64,000 bases of DNA from Arthrobacter stackebrandtii (GCF_017876675.1 NZ_JAGIOI010000001.1:744001-808000); one strand, 5' to 3'. Shown: positions 21,075-29,602, counted from the first letter of the stretch. Notes: a model not told the origin generated them from the sequence alone. Program-made: numbers and translations.

Positions 21075-23096
21075 TCAGTGCATGCTGAACTGGTACTCCG
21101 CCGGGACGGGCTCACCCGGGCAGACCCGGTTCCACAGGTCTGAGAGTGAGTTCACGCCTTCGCGCAGGTCGGGAACCTCGATCCCTTCCTTCATGATCGC
21201 TGCGGCCGCCGCGGCTTCCCCGGTGTCCGCCAGTGCGGAGGCCTGCAGGAACCGCACCCGCCCGAGGGACGCCAGCGATCCATCGGCACCGTTGAGCAGG
21301 CCAAGCGCCAGGTCGGGCTGGCCGTTGTCCAGCGCCAGCGTCATGGCCTCGACCAGCAGGTTCCGGTTGCCCGGCTCCAACGTGCAGGCGACGGCGCTTT
21401 CGGCCAGCCCGCCCGGCAAGTCGCCGGCGGCCAGCAGTGCCAGCCCCAGGCCCCGGTGGGCCAGCGCCCGGCTCCGCACGCCCAACGGCTCGCCGGCAAA
21501 TGTTTCTTCCAGTGCCTTGCGGTACAGCGTTGCGACAACTGCCAGGTCGCCGGCGGAGTCGGACGCCCGGGCATGCACCATGACGGCGTGATGGAACGCC
21601 CCCTCGGCGCTGACGTTCCGCCCCGCCGTCAGCAGGTCCTCCCAGTCAACACCGCGCACAAACGCCCCCGCCCCGCCGAACGGCTGGCTGGGCGCCTCGC
21701 CGGCGGTCGCCTCGAACGGCTTCTCCACGATTCCCTCGTTGGCGCGGAGGAGCTCAAGCCACGGCGCCTGGTCCGCGGTCAGCGTCTCGTCCCCAAAGGG
21801 TGTGCCGGCCTCGTCGATCCAGTTCGCCTGCGAGTGCTGGCGGCGCACCCGCTCCAGGGCACCCCAGCCATTGCCGGCCACCACAAATTCCGACGGCGGC
21901 AGATCGGCCCAGCGTCCGGCGTCGGCCAGGGCGGCGTCAATGTCCGCGACGGAAACCAGCGCCTCCACCCGCTCGGCACCGTGCGCCACGGCGGCATCCC
22001 ACTCCCCGGCTGCGAGCGCCGGGTCCAGCGCGGCGTTGCCGTAGGCCTCAACCCACTGCCAGCTGGCACCGGCGGGCATGGGCACGTGCTCATACTGGGT
22101 CTGCGCGATGCCGGCCTGAATTTCCGCATAGGGCTGCGGTGCGCCATCCCCGGAGGGTGTCAGCCATTCCTGCCAGCGGTGCCCGCCCACGGTCTCTCCC
22201 CACACAAACAGCTTCCGGCCGCGCAGCAGGGCCGAGGACACCAGCGCAAGCCCGTCGCCGCCGTCGTCCGCGGCAACCTCCCAGCGGCGCTCATCGGGGG
22301 CGATGTCGAAGAAGAAGTCGGCAGCCTGTGTGTTGCGCATGGGCCAGGTGGCGTCCACGCCGCGGAGGTTGGCCGTGTCCACACGCGTCATGGAACCGTC
22401 GTAATCCGTGGCGTACGACTTCCCTGCCGGCGCGATCACACGGGTCTGCGGCGTCTGCGGGACAGCCGCGTTGGTCCACCAGTACATGGGCACGGTCTTG
22501 TCATTGGGGTTCTGGATGCGCACGGCCACCAGCACCACTTTGGAGTCCTCAGGCAGCCACGCATCAATCTGGAACACCACCTCGCGCAGGCGGTCAAACT
22601 CCCACATCCGCAGGATTTCCTGCCCCTCCGGAGTGCGCACAATGGCGGTGTGCAGCGGGGCGCAGGTGGTGGGCGAATGCCCGCGTGTGCCGATGTTGTA
22701 CTCAATGCCGCCGGCGAACCAGGCGTTGCGCAGCGCCAGGTTGGCGAACTGGATGCGGTCCTGCGTGTGCAGCATCTCCTTGCCGCTGGACTTGTCCGTC
22801 AGGCTCCAGAGGCGCCCGCCCAGCTGGGGCAGGAACGTCGCCTTCACATGCGCATTTTCAAGCACGACGGCGGTCAGCTCGCGTTCGCTTGTCTCGCGGC
22901 CGTAGTCCTCCTGCATGGAGTAGGGGTACAGGTTGCGGGCCTTGCCCCAACGGGAACCGGCGGCGATCTCCTCCGGGATGTCGCCGCCCACAATGTAGGG
23001 CGGCTCCAACATGGCCTGGACCGAGGGCAGCGGGGAGTCCGGGCCCAATTCAGCAAGCTCAATGGTCTGGGTGGTCAGCGACAGGGAGGAGGTCAT
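21075..23096 (-). CDS. DUF5107 domain protein, possible carbohydrate-active or binding protein
   Basis: 673 residues without signal peptide. The N-terminal 300 residues read like the beta-sandwich DUF5107/mutarotase-like fold (VKATFLPQLGGRLWSLTDKSSGKEML, AWFAGGIEYNIGTRGHS, VPMYWWTNAAVP). The C-terminal 250 residues are helical with TPR-like pairs (RALAHRGLGLALLAAGDLPGGLAESAVACTLEPGNRNLLVEAMTLAL). Proteins of this architecture occur near sugar-utilisation genes in actinobacteria, but the reaction is not known to me. No sugar genes are adjacent here. Confidence 0.8.
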   Translation of the reverse strand: MTSSLSLTTQTIELAELGPDSPLPSVQAMLEPPYIVGGDIPEEIAAGSRWGKARNLYPYSMQEDYGRETSERELTAVVLENAHVKATFLPQLGGRLWSLTDKSSGKEMLHTQDRIQFANLALRNAWFAGGIEYNIGTRGHSPTTCAPLHTAIVRTPEGQEILRMWEFDRLREVVFQIDAWLPEDSKVVLVAVRIQNPNDKTVPMYWWTNAAVPQTPQTRVIAPAGKSYATDYDGSMTRVDTANLRGVDATWPMRNTQAADFFFDIAPDERRWEVAADDGGDGLALVSSALLRGRKLFVWGETVGGHRWQEWLTPSGDGAPQPYAEIQAGIAQTQYEHVPMPAGASWQWVEAYGNAALDPALAAGEWDAAVAHGAERVEALVSVADIDAALADAGRWADLPPSEFVVAGNGWGALERVRRQHSQANWIDEAGTPFGDETLTADQAPWLELLRANEGIVEKPFEATAGEAPSQPFGGAGAFVRGVDWEDLLTAGRNVSAEGAFHHAVMVHARASDSAGDLAVVATLYRKALEETFAGEPLGVRSRALAHRGLGLALLAAGDLPGGLAESAVACTLEPGNRNLLVEAMTLALDNGQPDLALGLLNGADGSLASLGRVRFLQASALADTGEAAAAAAIMKEGIEVPDLREGVNSLSDLWNRVCPGEPVPAEYQFSMH

Positions 23097-23253
23097 TCAA
23101 CGGTTCCAATCGGAGGTGGTTCGGCGGCACTGCCTTGGTCTCACCTTGAACCCTATAGGATTTGTTGCCGCTCCGGACGGCAGATTGGGTGCTTCCGGGG
23201 GGGGCGTTTCGCCGGGCAGTCATCTGGAATCGAAACAGCAGCAGATGCTATGG

Positions 23254-23278
23254 GCGCCTTCGAAACAGCAGAAGGCGC
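23254..23278. terminator. Short hairpin
   Basis: GCGCCTTC (23254-23261) pairs with GAAGGCGC (23271-23278) across a 9-base loop that contains one of two copies of TCGAAACAGCAG (23230, 23260). It is downstream of the membrane-protein gene on the minus strand; there is no T-run, so termination is uncertain. Confidence 0.35.
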
Positions 23279-23376
23279 GATCCGCGAGTTTGAAGGAGCA
23301 GGACCTGCGGTGGTTTTTGTCGCAGGTGCTGCAGTCTCAACCTACGTGCCAGCCCGGAATCACATCAGCTGCTGAT

Positions 23377-23877
23377 TCAAATCTGCGCAGGCGGCAGGGC
23401 GCCGGCAACCGGCAGGTTGCGCCGGGCAACCATCCCCATGACGCTGGCCCGGCCCATTGCGGCACTGACGGCAGTCCACAAAGCCAGCAGGAGAACCCAC
23501 CATCCCGCCCCTTTGTCAAAACCGGAGATCAACGCCGTCGCGAGAGCCATGGCCGCACCAACCCCAAGCGCGAACCCCGCAACATGAAGCCACTGGTTGT
23601 CAACTCTCCGCAGTGGCCACGCGATCAGGATGGCCAGCGGCAGGCCGACGACTACCGCTACCGGAAAGCCGAAGATCAATGCCAGCGTCAGGAAATTCCA
23701 TCCAAACCCGGTGCCGCCCTCGGCCACAACGTGGGCCGCCGTCAGGCCCAGGCAAAACACAAGAAACGTCACGAACCACCCAGTGAGCAGCGCGGTCGCG
23801 CCGTAGCGCATGCTGAACCGGTCCTCCTTGGCCCACCGCGCCGCCTGGGCATGATGACGGCCGGCCTCGGCCATCAC
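23377..23877 (-). CDS. Four-helix membrane protein, partner of TetR regulator
   Basis: 166 residues with four predicted membrane helices (LLTGWFVTFLVFCLGLTA, FLTLALIFGFPVAVVVGLPLAILIAW, VAGFALGVGAAMALATAL, WWVLLLALWTAVSAAMG). The start overlaps the TetR stop by 4 bases (GTGA), so the two genes are translationally coupled and share the TetR-controlled promoter. I do not recognise the family; a role in efflux or envelope adaptation would be a guess. Confidence 0.7.
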   Translation of the reverse strand: MMAEAGRHHAQAARWAKEDRFSMRYGATALLTGWFVTFLVFCLGLTAAHVVAEGGTGFGWNFLTLALIFGFPVAVVVGLPLAILIAWPLRRVDNQWLHVAGFALGVGAAMALATALISGFDKGAGWWVLLLALWTAVSAAMGRASVMGMVARRNLPVAGALPPAQI

Positions 23878-24539
23878 GACTGCACCCGGGCCTTCAACGC
23901 AAGCGCCTCCTCAACCAGCGGCTTCACGACGGGCAGCTTGGAGAACGCCACCAGCTTCGCCATGAGCGGTGCCGCGCCGTCGATCAGCATTCGGGTGCGG
24001 CGCTGGCTGTCGGAACGGTCGTACACCCAGAACAGCACCACGCCCATGTACCCGAGCCACAGCAGCTCGGGCAGCTGGGCCCGCAGGAATTGCGGCACTT
24101 TCGCCCCCTCCACCACGTCACTGAAAATTCCGACGGCGGACTCCCGGACTTCCCGCGACGGCTCACCAAACGGGTTCACGGCCGACTCCGGAGGCAGCGC
24201 CCTGCCAATGAACGCGCCGCCGAAGCCGTGATACGGAGTGAGCGCGTCGATACCGGCGTGCATCGCGGCATGGATGCGCGCCGCGAGTCCGCCCGCGTTG
24301 GCCAGGGCTTCGGTTGCTGCGGCCCTCTGCTCGGTGACGGATTCTCGGTAGAGCTCCAGGACCAGGTCGTCCTTGGAGGCGAAGTAGTAGTAGGCACTGC
24401 CCAGGGAAACCCCGGCCTCTGCAGCAATGGCGCGCATGGTGGTTTTCGCGTACCCCTTGGCCCGGAACATGCCGAGTGCCGTTTCCAGGACGAGCGCCTT
24501 CGTTTGTGCGCCCTTGCCGTCCTGTTGCCTGCCATCCAT
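23874..24539 (-). CDS. TetR-family regulator
   Basis: 221 residues starting at MDGRQQDGKGAQ, chosen because GAAGGGG precedes this ATG by 6 bases; a longer frame extends to 24602 across the operators. The HTH is KALVLETALGMFRAKGYAKTTMRAIAAEAGVSLGSAYYYFASKDDLVLELY (residues about 13-63). The C-terminal domain looks like the TetR_C_11-type helical bundle. Two perfect palindromes directly upstream are the expected autoregulatory sites. It is coupled to the membrane protein that follows. Confidence 0.9.
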   Translation of the reverse strand: MDGRQQDGKGAQTKALVLETALGMFRAKGYAKTTMRAIAAEAGVSLGSAYYYFASKDDLVLELYRESVTEQRAAATEALANAGGLAARIHAAMHAGIDALTPYHGFGGAFIGRALPPESAVNPFGEPSREVRESAVGIFSDVVEGAKVPQFLRAQLPELLWLGYMGVVLFWVYDRSDSQRRTRMLIDGAAPLMAKLVAFSKLPVVKPLVEEALALKARVQS

Positions 24540-24555
24540 GCCGAACCCCTTCTTT

Positions 24556-24602
24556 TGAACGTGTTCAGTTCCAAGTACAGCACCATTCTTGAACGCGTTC
24601 AA
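24556..24602. promoter_or_regulatory. Two palindromic TetR-type operators
   Basis: TGAACGTGTTCA (24556-24567) and TTGAACGCGTTCAA (24589-24602) share the core GAACGYGTTC, with centres 34 bp apart, close to three helical turns. They lie immediately upstream of the TetR start and flank the region where its promoter must sit. Confidence 0.75.
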
Positions 24603-24744
24603 ATAGCGCTGAGGCTCGTGGGGTCGTTTGGGGTCTCATTTTGGATGTCACCGCTTTGCATTTCGGAGCGGGCCCAGAATGTCAGACCCTCATGCAAAGC
24701 TGAATTCACTCCGCCACCGCGGCGGACAGGCAGAGGAGGCACAG

Positions 24745-25362
24745 ATGTGGGGATCACTTGAAGACGGCGTTGAGATTGATATTGAGGCGCTGGCGCCAAA
24801 ATTGCTGCGGGAATGGCTGGGGCGGGACTCGGCCGCGGGCTTAATGGACTACCTGTGGACCTCGTTTCTGGGCGACCGCGCCGTTGCGGAAGAGGGTTTG
24901 GAGAATGCCGAGGATGCGTTGCATTTTCTGGCCATCGCCAAGCTGGCAGCGGAGGCGCTGGATATTGCCTCCGGGTCGGACTCGGATGATGCCTGGGCCT
25001 GGGTGGAAGTGCCGGAGACGCTTATCCACCCCTTTGCGGTTGGCTACCTGCTGGCTACACAGGGCCAAGCAGCCGACCTTCAGAACGGGCTCGGCGGCAA
25101 CCTCACCGCACTGATCGAGACTTACGAATCCGAGGTATTGCGCAGCCTGGCTTCCAAGCTTAGTGAAACCGACTTCTTCATTGCCATCTGGTCTGCGCAC
25201 CTGGGCATTCGGGAGTTCCCTCCTGGCGGCCCAGACATGGCCGAGCACGACTTCTACCTTGACACGGCGACGGCGGACCAGGGCCGGCTCTTGGACCAAG
25301 TCAGCAACGCGTGGCCTGCTGTGCCGCGTGCGATTGCCTACGCAGGCGACCCGTTGTTCTGA
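24745..25362 (+). CDS. Hypothetical protein, 205 residues
   Basis: An acidic, mostly helical protein (MWGSLEDGVEIDIEALAPKLLREWLGRDSAAGLMDYLW...). GAGGAGG lies 5 bases before this ATG, which decides the start over upstream in-frame methionines. No membrane helix, signal or catalytic motif is visible. It is followed after only 12 bases by the RelE-like gene on the same strand, so the two are probably one transcript. I do not recognise it; an accessory or immunity-type role is possible from context only. Confidence 0.7.
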   Translation: MWGSLEDGVEIDIEALAPKLLREWLGRDSAAGLMDYLWTSFLGDRAVAEEGLENAEDALHFLAIAKLAAEALDIASGSDSDDAWAWVEVPETLIHPFAVGYLLATQGQAADLQNGLGGNLTALIETYESEVLRSLASKLSETDFFIAIWSAHLGIREFPPGGPDMAEHDFYLDTATADQGRLLDQVSNAWPAVPRAIAYAGDPLF

Positions 25363-25374
25363 GGTTAAGGCAGC

Positions 25375-25881
25375 ATGGGACCGGACCCGAAGCAGCGCAG
25401 GGAAGCGAAGAAGGCTCGTCAGCCGACGGCCGCTTCCGGAGTTCCTGCTGCGGCCCCGAATGCCGACGATGAACATGCCATCGCCTACTTTCAGAGGCAC
25501 GTGCTTGATGATCCCAACGAAACATCTCCTGGAAGGGTGTTCCTGAGGTCATGTCCACCGAAGACAAGGGCCAAGCTAAGTTCAATCCTGGTTGCAGTGG
25601 CCGCAGCGCCGCCAAGGAGGTTCTCAGGCGGCGGGTATTGGGAGGCCATGCACGGCACCATGGCCGGATGGTTCGAGATCCGCGTCGACGGCCCAAATCG
25701 GCATCACTACCGGCTCTTTTGTCAGCTTGACTACGAGGCAAGCGGAATTTCAAAGCCTTTGTTGGTTGTCATCGATGGACGTGACAAGCCTTTTCGAACT
25801 GCACTGGCAGAGTCTGACTACACCCGCATCCGTGCCTACGGCCACGAATACTACAAACGAAATCCGCGCTCCATTATTTAG
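25375..25881 (+). CDS. RelE/HigB-like toxin candidate
   Basis: 168 residues. After a basic, low-complexity N-terminus, the region from about residue 60 (PPKTRAKLSSILVAVAAAPPRRFSGGGYWEAMHGTMAGWFEIRVDG..HHYRLFCQLDY...LLVVIDGRDKPFRTALAESDYTRIRAYGHEYYKRN) follows the RelE/ParE-superfamily pattern: two helices, then a beta-sheet with W-E-I-R and Y-R-L-F strands and a final catalytic-type basic helix. Such proteins are mRNA endonucleases or gyrase inhibitors. The facing XRE gene on the opposite strand (stop 19 bp away) is the candidate antitoxin. Confidence 0.65.
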   Translation: MGPDPKQRREAKKARQPTAASGVPAAAPNADDEHAIAYFQRHVLDDPNETSPGRVFLRSCPPKTRAKLSSILVAVAAAPPRRFSGGGYWEAMHGTMAGWFEIRVDGPNRHHYRLFCQLDYEASGISKPLLVVIDGRDKPFRTALAESDYTRIRAYGHEYYKRNPRSII

Positions 25882-25899
25882 TCCGTCGGTTCGCCGGGG

Positions 25900-26310
25900 T
25901 TACAGGACATGGCTTTCCGGGTGGCGGAATGTCGCCAGGTATCGCGCGAGTTTTTGGGTATCAACCGCCTCCCCGTCGATCAACGGGCGTGTGACTTGGG
26001 ACCGCTCAATTTCTGAGAATGGCTCAAGTTTGACCTTCAGCCCCAGTGCAGCCGCCACTTCAGCCAAGGTTCCGAGTGTGGGGTTGCTGGCGCCGCCCGA
26101 AAAGAGCCTCCGCATTGTCGCAGGATCCATGTTGATTGCGCGTGCGAGAGCCGCTTTTGAAAGCCCGGAAGATACTCGAGCGGCATCAAGCTCATTCACC
26201 ATTGAATCCACTGCTGCAATGCGGATCGATTCAACAACGTATTCACGCAAGAACTCGGGATCCTTTAGATCCTCTGCCAGATCGGCCCAAAAGGCACCCG
26301 GTGCGTCCAT
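25900..26310 (-). CDS. XRE-family HTH protein, candidate antitoxin
   Basis: 136 residues from MDAPGAFWADLAEDL, preceded by GGGAGG. The HTH is at about 60-105 (ARVSSGLSKAALARAINMDPATMRRLFSGGASNPTLGTLAEVAAALGLKVKLEPF), a HigA/Cro-type domain. The N-terminal WADLAEDLKDPEFLREYVVESIRI helix resembles the N-terminal region of HigA-like antitoxins. It is convergent with the RelE-like gene rather than co-directional, which is unusual for a toxin-antitoxin pair. Confidence 0.75.
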   Translation of the reverse strand: MDAPGAFWADLAEDLKDPEFLREYVVESIRIAAVDSMVNELDAARVSSGLSKAALARAINMDPATMRRLFSGGASNPTLGTLAEVAAALGLKVKLEPFSEIERSQVTRPLIDGEAVDTQKLARYLATFRHPESHVL

Positions 26311-26529
26311 GCGATGCACCTCCCTCGAAATAACACAAGCGTAACATATACGCAACACTGTCGATGGTTGGGGCCACACATGACCTCAACGCCGGGCCTG
26401 CTGGAAGTAGCGCATGGGCGTGTGAAGTGCGACTGAGACGCCGGCACCCCCCGCAAAGGCGACAAATACCACCGTGGCCTGGCGAATTCGACAACACTTC
26501 AGCATTCGGCCTAGAACGGGAGTCTGGTC

Positions 26530-26712
26530 ATGGATGCTCGGCGATGGCAAGTGTGGGCAGATCTCGCCACTGGTGGCCTCGACGAAAATGAGGTATCTGG
26601 CAACTCAGTGGCGATGGGCATGCTCGGCTTCCTGCTCTTGTTCACGGTTGCGGTGATCGCATATGTCGCGAGCCTTCCCCGTGCGGAGCAGGAACCAGTC
26701 ATCCAGCACTAG
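26530..26712 (+). CDS. Small single-helix membrane protein
   Basis: 60 residues with one hydrophobic helix (SVAMGMLGFLLLFTVAVIAYVASL, about 26-49) and charged ends. GGGAG precedes the ATG by 7 bases, which supports translation. The flanking 26311-26529 holds no other gene. No family is recognised. Confidence 0.45.
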   Translation: MDARRWQVWADLATGGLDENEVSGNSVAMGMLGFLLLFTVAVIAYVASLPRAEQEPVIQH

Positions 26713-26780
26713 GACCCGCCCAACATCGCCTCCGCAAACCGTGAAATCCGTCCACTTCCCCAACCCCTGAGCTCGACAAT

Positions 26781-26823
26781 ACAGACAAGGCCCCCAAAAC
26801 ACGGTTTTGGGGGCCTTGTCTGT
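26781..26823 (-). terminator. Strong hairpin after the ABC-exporter operon
   Basis: A perfect 20-bp stem (26781-26800 with 26804-26823; core AAGGCCCCCAAAAC) and a 3-base loop lies 65 bp beyond the stop of the ABC permease. A T-run is short, but the stem is long enough for termination and is placed to serve the small + strand gene as well. Confidence 0.75.
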
Positions 26824-26888
26824 GGTCCCAATCTGGAGTCAGGGCCTTATCTGCACACTCGAGCTGTGATGCAGTGGTGTGGCGACAG

Positions 26889-27650
26889 CTATGCGGTCTT
26901 CTTCTTGTAGACCGCCATCGCCACTGCATAGGCCACCACCAGGATGCCGACGCACCAGGCGAGGGCAATACAGATGTCGGCACCCACGGGCTGCTGCTCT
27001 AGCAGGTTCCGGATGGTGTTGACAATGGATGTCACCGGCTGGTTTTCGGCGAACCATGCCAGCGGGCCGGGCATGGTGCCGGTGGGGACAAAGGCGGAGC
27101 TGATGAACGGCAGGAAGATCAGCGGGTAGGCGAAGGCGCTGGCGCCGTCGATCGACTTTGCCGTGAGGCCCGGAATGATGGCGATCCAGGTCAGGGCGAG
27201 GGTCAGCAGGAGCAGGATTCCGGCCACCGCCAGCCAGGCCAGCACACCGGCACCGGAACGGAATCCGATGGCGAAGGCCACCAGCACGACGACGATGACG
27301 GCCACCATGTTGGCGACCAGCGACGTCAGCACGTGCGCCCACAACATGGCGGAGCGGGCAATCGGCATGGACTGGAAACGGGCAAAGATGCCGCCCTGCA
27401 TGTCTTGGAACAGCCGCAGGGCGGTGTAGGAGATGCCGGAGGCGATGGTGATGACCAGGATGCCCGGCAGCAGGTAGCTCACATAGGACTCCGAGCCGGT
27501 GTTGATGGCGCCGCCGAACACGTAGACAAACAGCAGCAGGAACGCGATCGGCATCAGGGTCGTGGTGATGATGGTGTCCATGCTGCGCGTGATGTGCCGC
27601 AGCGAGCGGCCCAGCAGGACGTTGGTGTCGGAGAGGAAATGGGTGCTCAT
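26889..27650 (-). CDS. ABC-2 type exporter permease (DrrB-like)
   Basis: 253 residues with six membrane helices and the ABC-2 signature region (LPGILVITIASGISYTALRLFQDMQGGIFARFQSMPIARSAMLWAHV), typical of drug/antibiotic exporters such as DrrB. The start overlaps the ATPase stop by 4 bases (ATGA). It forms the membrane half of a heteromeric exporter with the adjacent ATPase and is controlled by the PadR regulator heading the operon. Substrate is unknown. Confidence 0.9.
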   Translation of the reverse strand: MSTHFLSDTNVLLGRSLRHITRSMDTIITTTLMPIAFLLLFVYVFGGAINTGSESYVSYLLPGILVITIASGISYTALRLFQDMQGGIFARFQSMPIARSAMLWAHVLTSLVANMVAVIVVVLVAFAIGFRSGAGVLAWLAVAGILLLLTLALTWIAIIPGLTAKSIDGASAFAYPLIFLPFISSAFVPTGTMPGPLAWFAENQPVTSIVNTIRNLLEQQPVGADICIALAWCVGILVVAYAVAMAVYKKKTA

Positions 27651-28484
27651 GACAGTTCCGTCCCGTTCGTGGCGGCATCGTGGGCGCCGTTTTCGGACGC
27701 TGCGGCGCCGTTTCCGGCACCGCCCCCGCCGACGACGGCGAAATAGACGTCTTCCAGGGTGGGCTGCTTCTCCACGTATTCAATCTTGGCCGGCGGCAGG
27801 AGTGCCTTGAGCTCGGCCAGGGTGCCGTTGACGATGATGTGGCCCTCGTGGAGGATCGCGATCCGGTCGGCCAGGTGCTCGGCCTCGTCAAGGGTCTGCG
27901 TGGTCAGCATGACGGTGGTCCCGGCGCCTGCCAGGGCCTTGACGGCGCCCCAGACTTCCAGGCGCGCCTCCGGGTCCAGGCCGGTGGTGGGCTCGTCCAG
28001 GAAGATGACCGGCGGGTTGCCGATCAGGCTCATGGCGATGTCCAGCCGGCGGCGCATGCCGCCGGAGTAGGTGGCTGTCCGCCGCCCGCCGGCCTCTGTC
28101 AGGGAGAAGCGGGCCAGCAGCTCGTCGGCAATCCCGCCGGGGTTTGGCAGGTGCCGCAGCCGGGCCACCAGGACCAGGTTCTCCCGTCCCGAAAGGATTT
28201 CATCGACGGCGGCGAACTGCCCGGTGAGGCTGATTGACGCCCGCACGTCCCCCCGCGGCGGAGGTGACGTCGAAGCCGTTGACGGCGGCAGCACCGGCGT
28301 CGTGCTTCAAGAGCGTGGAGAGGATGTTGACGATGGTGGTCTTGCCCGCGCCGTTGGAGCCGAGGAGGGCGAAGATGCTGCCGCGCGCCACCTCGAAATC
28401 AACGCCGCGCAGCACGTGCACGTCCTTGTATGACTTTTCCAGGCCCGCCACCGTGATGGCGGCCTGCGTTGTTGAAGTTGCCAT
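27647..28484 (-). pseudogene. ABC exporter ATPase (DrrA-like) with a single-base frameshift
   Basis: The ATP-binding subunit is split into two frames. The N-terminal part (start 28484, AAGGAAG upstream) holds Walker A GSNGAGKTT; the C-terminal part holds the signature YSGGM, Walker B VIFLDEP and a switch histidine-like region. The break falls in a run of six C at 28249-28254; with five C the two frames join as TSAAGDVRASISLTGQF and give a complete 278-residue protein. Either a real mutation (possibly reversible slippage) or a homopolymer sequencing error. All motifs are otherwise intact. Confidence 0.88.
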
Positions 28485-28495
28485 GGCTGGCTTCC

Positions 28496-28861
28496 TTAGT
28501 TTTCCGCGTCCGCGATGCCGTTGATGGCATTGACCAGGCGCTGGCGTTCCTTGCTGATCCACTGGCCTTCGGAATAGTTGGCCAGGAAAGTTTCGACGAA
28601 TTCGACGGGGTCGGCGCCGACGATGCTGCGCACCGGCGTCCCGTCCGCGGCGGCCTGTTCGAAGAGCTCACCGAGGTCGTCCAGCATGGTGAGCATGACC
28701 CCACCGTCGCTGATGTTGCCGAAGTACATCAGGTAGCGCTCGATCGCCTCGGCGGCCGTGCGGTATGGGGCCGGCAGCGCCTTCACGAGTGCTTTGTGTT
28801 CACGGTATTGCTTCTTTTGCTCGAGCGATCCGGTGACCGTCTCGATCCACTTTGCAGCCAT
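28496..28861 (-). CDS. DUF1048 protein
   Basis: 121 residues from MAAKWIETVTGSLEQKKQYREHKALVKALPAPYRTAAEAIERYLMYFG, a small helical domain typical of DUF1048 proteins found between PadR regulators and ABC exporters. The ATG shares bases with the PadR stop (TAATG). AAGGAG lies 10 bases upstream. Its role is not established; the conserved position suggests a function linked to the exporter or the regulator. Confidence 0.85.
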   Translation of the reverse strand: MAAKWIETVTGSLEQKKQYREHKALVKALPAPYRTAAEAIERYLMYFGNISDGGVMLTMLDDLGELFEQAAADGTPVRSIVGADPVEFVETFLANYSEGQWISKERQRLVNAINGIADAEN

Positions 28862-29193
28862 TATTTCTTGTCTCCTTCGCGGAGCGTTTCGAGCCGTTCG
28901 GCCACGAAGCCCCAAGTTTTCCAAAATTCATCCAGTTCCGCCCGGCCCTGCGGGTTGAGCGAATACACCTTGCGCGGCGGGCCCTTTTCAGACGGCTTCT
29001 TTTCGACGTCGACCAGCCCGTTGCGCTCGATTCTCACCAACAGCGCATAGACGGTGCCTTCGGCGATGTCGTCAAAGCCCTTGGCCCGCAGCCGCGAGGT
29101 GATCTCGTAGCCATAGGCCGGGGCCCTGGCCAGGATTGCCAGGACGATGCCTTCGAGAGTGCCCTTGAGCATCTCTGTCATTTGCTTTCCCAC
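28861..29193 (-). CDS. PadR-family regulator
   Basis: 110 residues with the PadR winged helix (MLKGTLEGIVLAILARAPAYGYEITSRLRAKGFDDIAEGTVYALLVRIERNGLVDVEKKPSEKGPPRKVYSLNPQGRAEL) and a C-terminal dimerisation helix. GTG start with AAAGGAG 7 bases upstream. First gene of a PadR-DUF1048-ATPase-permease operon; members of this layout usually repress a drug-inducible exporter and release on ligand binding. A palindromic operator lies just upstream. Confidence 0.92.
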   Translation of the reverse strand: MGKQMTEMLKGTLEGIVLAILARAPAYGYEITSRLRAKGFDDIAEGTVYALLVRIERNGLVDVEKKPSEKGPPRKVYSLNPQGRAELDEFWKTWGFVAERLETLREGDKK

Positions 29194-29207
29194 TGTGCCG
29201 CTCCTTT

Positions 29208-29251
29208 CTACTTAGTAACGCTGACTACCAGTACATAGTAGCGTTAAGTAG
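29208..29251. promoter_or_regulatory. Probable PadR operator (inverted repeat)
   Basis: CTACTTAGTAACGCT (29208-29222) is mirrored by AGCGTTAAGTAG (29240-29251), apart from a two-base GT insertion in the left arm. The A/T-rich arms stand out from the high-GC background and lie 15 bp upstream of the PadR start, covering its ribosome-site side and promoter. Confidence 0.75.
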
Positions 29252-29602
29252 TGAGGGTGCAACAGTGCGAGGGAAGTTTTTTGGGAAGTTTTTGGCTCTT
29301 GGAACCTGTCCTGGCAGCGATGGCGCGGCCTGCGCGGCCCGCCATGGTTCTGGAGCGGGGCCGTGCGCCGAGAAGGGGCTCAAACCGCGTGCTGTGGGGC
29401 CCGTTTTGCCGAAAATGGGTTAACCCCGCGAAATAGGTGTACGACCTGCACCTGTCTCGCAGGCCATGGCCCGGGTGGGTGAAGGGGGCGCGGCATGGTG
29501 CGGGTTAGACCCCGGTTCGGCAATGGCGCCAGGGCGGCGCTGCGGGTTTGACCCGAGGCTCAGCGCCCAGGGCCGGCGGAAAGATCCACAAGAGTCAAAT
29601 TT
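29252..29602. other. About 350-bp intergenic stretch
   Basis: Between the PadR operator and the XRE gene. No frame combines a start, a ribosome site and protein-like composition. The 5' part has a TTTTTTGGGAAGTTTTTGG stretch; the rest is GC-rich with GGTTTGACCC/GGTTAACCCC-like words and no strong palindrome that I can identify. Confidence 0.5.

Noticed and set aside
26311-26529. Short open frames opposite and beyond the XRE antitoxin start
   Set aside because: They overlap the promoter side of that gene and show no ribosome site or domain.
28200-28562. Two separate small ABC ATPase genes
   Set aside because: The two pieces are complementary halves of one ATPase in different frames joined at a six-C run, not two genes.
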